A stretch of 64,000 nucleotides of DNA from Tectiglobus sp965223355 (GTDB lineage Bacteria; Pseudomonadota; Alphaproteobacteria; Rhizobiales; Hyphomicrobiaceae). The stretch is taken from NCBI GenBank assembly GCA_965223355.1, contig CBDCWE010000003.1, forward strand, positions 2,108,001 through 2,172,000, read 5' to 3'. A program made the translations under genes and the position numbers. How positions within the stretch are numbered: position 1 is the stretch's first letter; every line of letters begins with the position of its first letter. The notes beneath the pieces are model-generated. The model was given only the letters and a program-made list of their open reading frames with translations. It did no database searches and was not told the origin of the DNA. Shown one piece after another: positions 1 to 6,720 of the stretch.

Positions 1-54
1 ATCGTTAATGATGAAGATGTTCGGCGAGTCTATTTGGGTGACATGTTTGGCTGA
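1..54 (+). CDS. lptB: LptB C-terminus (partial)
   Basis: Reading from base 1, the frame gives 17 residues, including VRRVYLGDMFG, then TGA at 52-54. This matches the C-terminal end of LptB, the cytoplasmic ATPase of the lipopolysaccharide export ABC transporter. The rest of the gene lies before the window. The identification rests on the short tail and on position: lptB directly precedes rpoN in most proteobacteria, and here the gap is 62 bases. Confidence 0.75.
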   Translation: MVNDEDVRRVYLGDMFG

Positions 55-116
55 GTAAGCCATCCGTCAACTTTCAACCTGCAGTCTCCCGGGCGGGACG
101 GCAGCGGACTTGGATA

Positions 117-1646
117 ATGGCGCTTTCAGCAAAGTTGGAGATGCGACAAGGCCAGCAGCTGGTCATGACACCGCAGCTGCAACAAGCCATCAAGCTGCTG
201 CAACTGTCAAATATGGAACTGACGGAATTCGTCGACGCCGAGCTTGAGCGCAACCCCCTTCTCGAACGCGATGTCGCCCAGGCCGAGAGCGCGGCTCCAT
301 CGCCGGGCCCGCACGGTGAGGATACGCCCGACAACCACAACGGCGATGAGGGCTGGCTGAACCTGAAGGCAACGGACGCTCCCACAATCGATCTCGATAC
401 CGACTACGAAAACCTTTACGCGGATGCCTCGAGCATCGACCTGCCACCCGGCACATTGTCGTCGTGGGCCAACGTCAGAACCTCGCACGGGTATGACGGC
501 GCCGAACCAAATCTCGAGGCCTACGTCAGCCACGCAGTGACATTGGCCGACCACCTTGCCGAACATCTGCAGCTCTCCGTGACCGACCCGGCCGATCTCA
601 TCATCGGCCGTTACATCATCGATATGGTCGATGAGGCCGGCTATATCGCCGGTGACCTTGCCGATATGGCTGACAAACTCAATGTCGACCGCGATCGTGT
701 GGAGCGCGTCCTAGCGCTCCTGCAGTCCTGCGATCCGGCCGGCATTCCCGCCCGCAGCCTCAGCGAATGTCTGCGCTTACAGCTGCAGGATCGCAATCGA
801 TTTGATCCGATCATTGGCGCCCTGCTGGACAATCTCGACTTGCTCGCCACCCACAAACTCAACGAGCTCAAACGCTCGGTGAACGTCAGCATGGACGAAC
901 TCACCGAAATGATTGGCGAACTGAAGCGGTTGGACCCGAAACCCGGCCTGCGGTTCGGCGCGACGCCAGTACAGCCGGTGGTTCCGGACGTCATTGTCCG
1001 GCCGGCGAACGATGGTGGTTGGACGGTCGAGTTGAACAACGAGACGCTGCCGAGGCTGCTTGTCGACCGCGCCTATTACGCGACAGTGTCAAAGGGTGCG
1101 CGATCAAGCGGTGACAAGGATTATCTGCAGGACTGCCTGCAAACCGCAAACTGGCTGGTCAAGAGCCTCGATCAGCGTGCGCGCACGATTTTGCAGGTCT
1201 CTCAAGAAATCGTGCGCCAGCAGGACGGCTTCTTTACACATGGCGTTCAACACTTGCGCCCGCTCAATCTCAAGACCGTTGCCGATGCCATTGCCATGCA
1301 TGAATCGACCATCAGTCGGGTCACCAGCAACAAATACATGGCGACGCCACGCGGCATTCTGGAACTCAAATATTTCTTTTCATCGGCCATTGCCGCCGCG
1401 GATGACGGTGCTGCCCACTCCTCGGAGGCCGTACGTCACAGAATCAAAGGGATGATCGATGCCGAAGCGGTCAATGCGATCCTTTCCGATGACAAAATCG
1501 TCGCATGCCTGAGGAGGGAAGGTATTGATATAGCACGTAGAACCGTCGCCAAATACCGTGAGGCCATGCGTATTCCATCGTCGGTGCAGCGCCGCCGCGA
1601 AAAGCGTATCAGCCATAAAGTCAGACCGCCGTCGTCAACGTTGTGA
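117..1646 (+). CDS. rpoN: RNA polymerase sigma-54 factor
   Basis: This 509-residue protein is sigma-54, which directs RNA polymerase to -24/-12 promoters and needs AAA+ activators to open them. The Gln/Leu-rich region I is at residues 1-50 (QQLVMTPQLQQAIKLLQLS). An acidic region II (about 60-130), the core-binding and HTH regions, and the RpoN box ARRTVAKYRE at about 473-482 follow, so the protein is full length. The ATG at 117 puts region I at the usual distance from the N terminus. It is followed by hpf and ptsN in the conserved rpoN cluster, which links nitrogen/carbon control with ribosome hibernation. Confidence 0.97.
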   Translation: MALSAKLEMRQGQQLVMTPQLQQAIKLLQLSNMELTEFVDAELERNPLLERDVAQAESAAPSPGPHGEDTPDNHNGDEGWLNLKATDAPTIDLDTDYENLYADASSIDLPPGTLSSWANVRTSHGYDGAEPNLEAYVSHAVTLADHLAEHLQLSVTDPADLIIGRYIIDMVDEAGYIAGDLADMADKLNVDRDRVERVLALLQSCDPAGIPARSLSECLRLQLQDRNRFDPIIGALLDNLDLLATHKLNELKRSVNVSMDELTEMIGELKRLDPKPGLRFGATPVQPVVPDVIVRPANDGGWTVELNNETLPRLLVDRAYYATVSKGARSSGDKDYLQDCLQTANWLVKSLDQRARTILQVSQEIVRQQDGFFTHGVQHLRPLNLKTVADAIAMHESTISRVTSNKYMATPRGILELKYFFSSAIAAADDGAAHSSEAVRHRIKGMIDAEAVNAILSDDKIVACLRREGIDIARRTVAKYREAMRIPSSVQRRREKRISHKVRPPSSTL

Positions 1647-1992
1647 GCAATGTTCATAGCAATGCACGCTGTGGTCGTTTGACACAGTTTGGGCAAGTTC
1701 ATTAGGTTTTTCCGGGCGGGCTCACTCGATCTTGACGTGCACACATGCGGACACAAGATCAAGATCAGACGCTCGGTTTGTCGGCGATGACGGCCGACGG
1801 GCCGCGGCTTGATGACCGGGGATCGGGATATGGGCTTTGATGTTTGGTGCAGCTGCGGCAAGGCTGCCCTTCGGTCCGGGGCGTTGCTGTTGGTGGCGGG
1901 CCAACCCGCTGCAGCTGTTGGCGGACGACAAATTACGTTGGCGTGAGAAATCGCCCTCCAAGTTTCGACTGAAGAATAACGCGGAGTAAAAT
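1647..1992. other. rpoN-hpf intergenic region
   Basis: About 345 bases without a convincing gene. It probably carries the hpf promoter and leader, but I could not assign a box with confidence. Minus-strand open frames here have no recognisable protein character. Confidence 0.4.
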
Positions 1993-2592
1993 ATGACGAT
2001 CCAAGTAACAGGCAAGAACATCGAAGTTGGCACCGCGTTGCAGACCTATCTGTTGGATAAGACCAGAAGTGTGTTGGAGAAATATATTGGTCAGGAGATC
2101 TTCGGGCACATCCGGGTCTCGAAAGAGCGGGGCAAGTTTCACACAAACTGTTCGATCAGGCTGCGGACCGGTCTGCTGTTGGAGGCCCACGGCGACGGCC
2201 ATGATGCGTATGCAAGCTCCGACGTTGCGCTCGAACGCCTCGACAAGCGGGTGCGCAGGTATAAGCGACGGTTGAAGAATCACCACTCGGATGGTGGCAA
2301 GAACGCCGCATACCAGCAGACCACCGCCGCCGATTATGTTCTGCAACTTTCCGGCGATGATGTTGATATTTCAGACAATATTGAAGATCCTCTGGTAATT
2401 GCTGAGACCGAGAGGACAATTTCCGAGTTTCCGGTGAGCGAGGCTGTGATGCAACTTGACTTGACGGACGAGCCGTTTTTGGTGTTTCGCAATGCGGCAA
2501 GTGGGACGACCAATATCGTATACCGGCGCGGCGACGGCAATATCGGGTGGATTGATCCCGGAAATCTTGAAGCCAAAGCCCCGGGCGCTTGA
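1993..2592 (+). CDS. hpf: Ribosome hibernation promoting factor, long form
   Basis: 199 residues. An S30AE/RaiA-like domain (about 1-105, starting MTIQVTGKNIEVGTALQTYL) binds the 30S decoding region. A linker leads to the C-terminal dimerisation domain of long HPF (about 140-195, with DEPFLVFRNAASG and GDGNIGWIDP). Long HPF makes 100S ribosome dimers in slow growth. A purine-rich site (GGAG at about 1982) precedes the ATG. Its place between rpoN and ptsN is the usual one. Confidence 0.95.
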   Translation: MTIQVTGKNIEVGTALQTYLLDKTRSVLEKYIGQEIFGHIRVSKERGKFHTNCSIRLRTGLLLEAHGDGHDAYASSDVALERLDKRVRRYKRRLKNHHSDGGKNAAYQQTTAADYVLQLSGDDVDISDNIEDPLVIAETERTISEFPVSEAVMQLDLTDEPFLVFRNAASGTTNIVYRRGDGNIGWIDPGNLEAKAPGA

Positions 2593-2695
2593 ACGCCACC
2601 GTGTTGCATCACAAGCGTCGGGCCAAAAGTCGTATCGGCACGAATAATGCTCAATTCAATCTCGTGCCGGCCAATTCCCAAGGGATGTCGAAGCA

Positions 2696-3160
2696 ATGGA
2701 TCTTGGTGATCTCGTCACTGCGAAGGGTATCGTTCCTTCACTGAAGGCGGCCACGAAGAAGCAGGCCCTGCAAACACTTGCCGCACGTGCAGGAGAGCGG
2801 ACCGGCCTCTCGCAACGTGACATTTTCGATGCTCTCCTGCAGCGCGAACGGCTCGGCTCGACCGGCTTGGGCCGCGGCATCGCCGTGCCGCACGTCAAGC
2901 TGAGCGAACTGGAGGAGATCGTGTGCATCTTTGCCCGCCTCGAGGAGCCGATTGATTTCGAGGCACTCGACGATGAGCCGGTTGATCTCGTTTTTCTGTT
3001 GCTGGCGCCGGAACATGCCAGTGGCGATCATCTCAAGGCCTTGGCGCGCATTTCGCGGTTGCTGCGTGAACCCGACGTGTCCACGCGCCTGCGCGCAACG
3101 GCCGATCCGAACAAAATCCTGCAGGTATTGACCCAGCCCGCAACATCGCACGCCGCCTAG
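2696..3160 (+). CDS. ptsN: PTS IIA-like nitrogen regulatory protein (EIIA-Ntr)
   Basis: 154 residues, the full length of EIIA-Ntr, the last phospho-acceptor of the nitrogen PTS. The phosphorylation site is His66 in GRGIAVPHVKL. It regulates potassium transport, stress and nitrogen functions through protein contacts and makes no sugar-specific transport itself. It lies 103 bases after hpf. Its TAG stop (3158-3160) is formed by the terminus of a family A palindromic repeat, so the extreme C-terminus may have been changed by that insertion. Confidence 0.95.
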   Translation: MDLGDLVTAKGIVPSLKAATKKQALQTLAARAGERTGLSQRDIFDALLQRERLGSTGLGRGIAVPHVKLSELEEIVCIFARLEEPIDFEALDDEPVDLVFLLLAPEHASGDHLKALARISRLLREPDVSTRLRATADPNKILQVLTQPATSHAA

Positions 3161-3295
3161 ATCATCGTGCTTTAAGTTGGAACCGCTATTGCGGTTCCAA
3201 CTTAAAGCACAAAGATGATCGCCACTTTAGAGGCGAGCAACTTTCTGCCTTTATTCGGGATCGTTCCGATTCCGAATAAAGGCAGGTTGCTCTAG
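3159..3295. repeat. Family A palindromic element, copy 1
   Basis: Two nested palindromes. The first is a perfect 20-bp stem around a 4-base loop (arm starting GTGCTTTAAGTTGGAACCGC), extended by outer GATCATC/GATGATC arms. The second has arms CTGCCTTTATTCGG/CCGAATAAAGGCAG and outer GAGCAAC/GTTGCTC. The two ends form an imperfect inverted repeat (TAGATCATCGTGCTTTA against TAGAGCAACCTGCCTTTA), and the copy is flanked by TA on both sides. The left TA is part of the ptsN stop codon. The form suggests a MITE-like element. Confidence 0.9.
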
Positions 3296-3452
3296 GCAAC
3301 CCCTGATCAAGTCTCAGGCTTCCAAAGGGCATCGCCCTTTGGTCGGGTTGTTAGGGCTGAAAGCCCTAACGTATCGCCGCTTGGCGGCGATTTTTGAGGG
3401 GCTTTCAGCCCCTCAAACACCCCGACCAGGGGATCATCCCCTGGACCCCGGA
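3296..3452. repeat. Family B multi-hairpin element, copy 1
   Basis: In this orientation: terminal motif AACCCCTGATCAAGTCTCAG, then a run of hairpins with stems CCAAAGGGC/GCCCTTTGG, TTAGGGCT/AGCCCTAA, ATCGCCGC/GCGGCGAT, TGAGGGGCT/AGCCCCTCA and CCAGGGGAT/ATCCCCTGG. It abuts family A copy 1 directly. Confidence 0.9.
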
Positions 3453-3603
3453 TGTCATCGGAGGTTGTCTTGGGTGGTATTGCTTTCCCTGTGGTTCTTT
3501 CTGGTGGCTCGCGTCATCTGTCGCAAATCGATCTCAGTTATGACACGACAGAGCGCTATTCAGCGTCCGCCTGCCCATCCTTTTGACCAAACAAGGCGTT
3601 TCT

Positions 3604-3764
3604 TTGGATAAAATGGCTGTGTCATTGGATAAAATAATGAGCGATTGGATAAAACGGTGTGCCATTGGATAAATTAATGTGCGGTTGGATAAAAGTGTTC
3701 GCCTTTGGATCGAATAGCGTGCATAGAGATAAGAAAGATGTGCCTTTAGATAATATGGACATGG
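3604..3764. repeat. Eight-copy 20-bp periodic array
   Basis: The core TTGGATAAA, or a close variant, recurs at 3604, 3625, 3645, 3665, 3685, 3705, 3725 and 3745. The spacing is 20 bases, and 21 in the first interval. Working consensus: TTGGATAAAATAATGTGCCA. The first five cores are identical over nine bases; the last two are degraded. A ninth, weaker copy (TTGACCAAA, 3583) may precede. Twenty is not a multiple of three, so this is not coding periodicity. It ends 47 bases before the small membrane-protein gene at 3811 and is richer in A+T than its surroundings. Confidence 0.85.
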
Positions 3765-3810
3765 CAAATCCAGATGCGGACCGGTCTGCAAAGTTTGTGG
3801 TGGTGAGACC

Positions 3811-4146
3811 ATGGCGGTACTAATGCGGACGGTGATCGCATTTATTCAATTTGCAACGATGGTGATCTTCGAACTCGTGCTCGCCATTTTGATTTATGTT
3901 TATCTTGCACTTTACGAACTTGAGACCTTTGGCTGGCTTGTTAAGATTTCCAAGGGTGTGCTGGACAGCGCGATCCAATGGATGGAAGTGGCGATGCCGC
4001 AACTGGCCAATCGTGCCTACGCAACGCTGGTTGGCGAATTGGGCCCGAAAGCAATGCTTTTGCTGCTGACCGGCCTGATTGTCGGCGCCCTCATTCGCTT
4101 CATCGCATGGCTGGTGGTCGCAACTGTCAGACACCGCCGGGGTTGA
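3811..4146 (+). CDS. Small hypothetical membrane protein
   Basis: 111 residues with two strong hydrophobic segments (about 8-32 and 79-104), joined by an amphipathic loop, and a basic C-terminus (VRHRRG). No family was recognised. The ATG at 3811 follows a G-rich stretch (GTGGTGGTGAG). It stands alone between repeats, just downstream of the 20-bp array, which is the obvious candidate for its control region. It could be a bacteriocin-immunity-like or accessory membrane protein, but nothing in the sequence decides this. Confidence 0.65.
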   Translation: MAVLMRTVIAFIQFATMVIFELVLAILIYVYLALYELETFGWLVKISKGVLDSAIQWMEVAMPQLANRAYATLVGELGPKAMLLLLTGLIVGALIRFIAWLVVATVRHRRG

Positions 4147-4167
4147 CGTAGCGCGGTGTTTAGGATG

Positions 4168-4276
4168 CCGGAAACATATCGCCGCTTGGCGGCGATCCTT
4201 GAGAGGCTGTCAGCCCCTCAAACACCCCGACCAGGGGATGGATCCCCTGGACCTGAAACTTGTTCAGAGGTTGCCT
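4168..4276. repeat. Family B multi-hairpin element, copy 2 (partial)
   Basis: Three hairpin modules (ATCGCCGC/GCGGCGAT, a TGAGAGGCT/AGCCCCTCA stem with one mismatch, and CCAGGGGAT/ATCCCCTGG), ending in the terminal motif ACTTGTTCAGAGGTTGCC. The two modules nearest the other end are missing. Confidence 0.85.
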
Positions 4277-4306
4277 GGATCATTGCCGCTCTGCTGTCAG
4301 CCGTCA

Positions 4307-5551
4307 TTAATCCGGCCGACCGGCCAAATGGCGCCCGATAATCACCATTTCCGGGATGGTGTGGCGCACGAACGTGTCAATCGTCTGAAACGCCGTGCGG
4401 CGGACGGGTTCCGGCGGCGGCGACAGGCTTGCCGACATCTCGGCGATCAAGACCGTGATCTGACGCTCAACATTGGCCTGCAGGACCGCCATTTCCTTGC
4501 TCAACTGGCCGGACGAGAGCATGCGCGAAACGATATCGTAGGCGGCGGCCATAACATCGGGCCAAAGGCCGAGATGAAGGTAAAGGCTCGGCGTGATGCC
4601 AAGGGTGGCGCCGCCTTGACGCGCGGCCAGTTTGCGGATCACAGCGAGCACATTGCCATCGAGCTCGTTTGGCTTGGGCAATGCTGGAATGGTCGGCAGT
4701 TGCGGGACCGGTCGCCGCGCCTCGGGCTCCGACGGGCGCTCGGCAAGATTGGCGATGTCCAGTCTTACCAACGCCGCGAATGCGATAAGATTGTGGGTAT
4801 TGGCGTGCGTGTAGAACGTCAAAATGTCGTTGACACGCTGTGCGATGACGGGGTCCAGGTCCGCGGCTATGCCGGCCCGGGTGATTGGTGGCAGGCCATC
4901 GAAGAGGTGCCTGGTGAGTTCGGTGATGCGCCCCGAACGGTAGTGCGGGCCGAGAATGTGCCACGCCCACTCCAGCATCCCTTCGAGCGTCGCCAGATGG
5001 CGAAAGATCAAGTTGACGTGTGGGATGCCCGTTGCCTGGCGGATCTCATCGTAGATCGCGGCAACATCGGGCGCTGCCTCAGCCTCGCGGAACTCAGGCA
5101 GCGTCACTCTCGGGCTGCCGACCAACCGGCGAAAAGCCGTGAACAGTGCAGCATCGTGGATGATGTTGATGCGCTTGATCAGTTCGTCTTCGATGCGGGC
5201 GATAAAGCGGAACGTGCCGAACAGTTTCTCGCCGGTTGCACGATGCCTGATCAAAAACCCGACCTGGCAATGGCGCTCGTTTTGCTTGTCTCGGCGCCGG
5301 AAGATCGTGCGTGGTTGTAACGCCAGATACTCCCAATTGGCGGCAAACCTTTCCAGTTGCGCGCGAACCGCGTCACGTCCTCGCGGCGCCATGCGCGTGG
5401 GGTCGATCCGGTCAGTGACGTTGTCCGTTAACCTTGCATCAGCGTGGAGACAGGTCAGGCACGCAGCAATATCCTGCTTCTCCAAGGCCGCGAGAAACTC
5501 TACGATGAGATCATCGTACAGCTCTGGTGGCTCAGGACCCAAACTACACAT
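4307..5551 (-). CDS. SnoaL-like plus DehI-like two-domain protein
   Basis: 414 residues from the chosen ATG at 5551, which has GGAGAAGG ten bases upstream; an in-frame ATG at 5578 lacks such a site. Residues about 10-135 look like an NTF2/SnoaL-fold domain (YDDLIVEFLAALEKQDIAACL). The remainder resembles the DehI haloacid dehalogenase fold, with two related helical halves: IPHVNLIFRHLATLEGMLEW and later LGITPSLYLHLGLWPDVMAA. DehI hydrolyses both enantiomers of 2-haloacids, but I could not place its catalytic residues here, so the activity is uncertain. It is monocistronic on the minus strand. Confidence 0.6.
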   Translation of the reverse strand: MCSLGPEPPELYDDLIVEFLAALEKQDIAACLTCLHADARLTDNVTDRIDPTRMAPRGRDAVRAQLERFAANWEYLALQPRTIFRRRDKQNERHCQVGFLIRHRATGEKLFGTFRFIARIEDELIKRINIIHDAALFTAFRRLVGSPRVTLPEFREAEAAPDVAAIYDEIRQATGIPHVNLIFRHLATLEGMLEWAWHILGPHYRSGRITELTRHLFDGLPPITRAGIAADLDPVIAQRVNDILTFYTHANTHNLIAFAALVRLDIANLAERPSEPEARRPVPQLPTIPALPKPNELDGNVLAVIRKLAARQGGATLGITPSLYLHLGLWPDVMAAAYDIVSRMLSSGQLSKEMAVLQANVERQITVLIAEMSASLSPPPEPVRRTAFQTIDTFVRHTIPEMVIIGRHLAGRPD

Positions 5552-5795
5552 TGAGCAGAGGCCTTCTCCCGTCAGCAATCTGTTTGGCGCGAAAAATCAT
5601 CATGCTTGCGAGTTCATTTGCTGTTTGAGTAGTCAAAAAAGCTTGATTGATCGCAATTCATTCACAGCTTTCAATCTGTACTCAGATGGCGTCAAAAGCA
5701 AATGTCGACTGTTCCGGCCAATCGTTGAAATCAGCAATCAGATTCTTGTGTAACGATCGATCACAATAATGCGAAGTAATCAAAGGCGAAGATCG

Positions 5796-6659
5796 TCACG
5801 CGATGACAGCAATTGTTATTCCCAATGCAACTACGGACATCCAAAATCCGCGGCGCAGCCCGATCGACTCGCCCAGCCACAGCCATGCAGCGAGGGCGGT
5901 CACTGCTGAGAACGAGGCGAAACCGATGGTTGCACCGATCCGCCCATCACCGGCCGAGCCAATCAGAAAACTGGCCAGCGCCAGGGTTTCCAGGACGGCT
6001 TGCAGGGCGACGAGCCCCAACATCGTGCCGCTGGGCCAGCGCCGCTGATAACCGCGCAGGCTCTCGACGGCGATCAGAACGAGAACACCGACGAGGGCGG
6101 CGGCGCGGTTGAGGTAGAGCGCCTGCATCGCGCCGAGCGCGGCGCCGGCCTCCTGGGCCAGAAACATGCGGGCGGCGATCACCACTGCGGCCAGAAGTCC
6201 CAACGCCGCGGTGGTGCGCAGATGGCCGGCGTCAAACTGGTCCGATCGTCCGGCCCGCTGCGACAGCATCACGACGCCCACAAATACCAGTCCGATTGCA
6301 CCGGCCTGTTGCCAGACCAACGGCTCGCCGGCGGCGGCGTTCATCGCGACGAGAATGACGGAGAAGGTCGAAGCCGCGGGCGAGGCAACGGAAACCGGCC
6401 CGCGCGCCAGGGCAAGATAGAGGAAATACAGCGCCACCAGATTGAAAAGCCCGGAGACAGCGGACGTGGCCCAACCGTAGGGATGCCATGGCGGCCAGGC
6501 GCCGGTGACGGCCATCCACCCCGTCAGCACAATCATCGAGACGCCCATGACCGCGGCGAACAACACCGACATCGATACGCGCTGGGCGGTGACGCGGGCA
6601 ACGCAATCTGACACGCCGATGAACGTGGCGCCGGCCAAGCCCCACAGAATGCCGTTCAT
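5796..6659 (-). CDS. DMT/EamA-family transporter
   Basis: 287 residues made almost wholly of hydrophobic helices, about ten, in two EamA repeats (about 3-130 and 150-286). This is the size and pattern of drug/metabolite exporters of the inner membrane. The substrate cannot be read from the sequence. It starts 61 bases after the end of uvrB on the same strand and is probably co-transcribed. Confidence 0.85.
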   Translation of the reverse strand: MNGILWGLAGATFIGVSDCVARVTAQRVSMSVLFAAVMGVSMIVLTGWMAVTGAWPPWHPYGWATSAVSGLFNLVALYFLYLALARGPVSVASPAASTFSVILVAMNAAAGEPLVWQQAGAIGLVFVGVVMLSQRAGRSDQFDAGHLRTTAALGLLAAVVIAARMFLAQEAGAALGAMQALYLNRAAALVGVLVLIAVESLRGYQRRWPSGTMLGLVALQAVLETLALASFLIGSAGDGRIGATIGFASFSAVTALAAWLWLGESIGLRRGFWMSVVALGITIAVIA

Positions 6660-6720
6660 CTAAGCGTCTCCCGGCGCCGCGCGGTCGACGGTGCCAAGCT
6701 TCGAACCGATGCCGGCGATG

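Noticed and set aside
1436..2146. Minus-strand 236-residue frame across rpoN-hpf
   Set aside because: Overlaps both real genes and shows no family features.
3604..3764. CRISPR array
   Set aside because: The period is only 20 bases, and there are no cas genes nearby; repeats and spacers do not have CRISPR lengths.
3534..3812. Minus-strand 92-residue frame through the 20-bp array
   Set aside because: The frame is open only because the array is A+T-rich with no stop on that strand; period is not a multiple of three, and no motif is seen.
4079..5320. Plus-strand 413-residue open frame
   Set aside because: It lies antisense to the SnoaL-DehI-like gene and its translation has no family features. 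High-GC codon use makes such mirror frames common.
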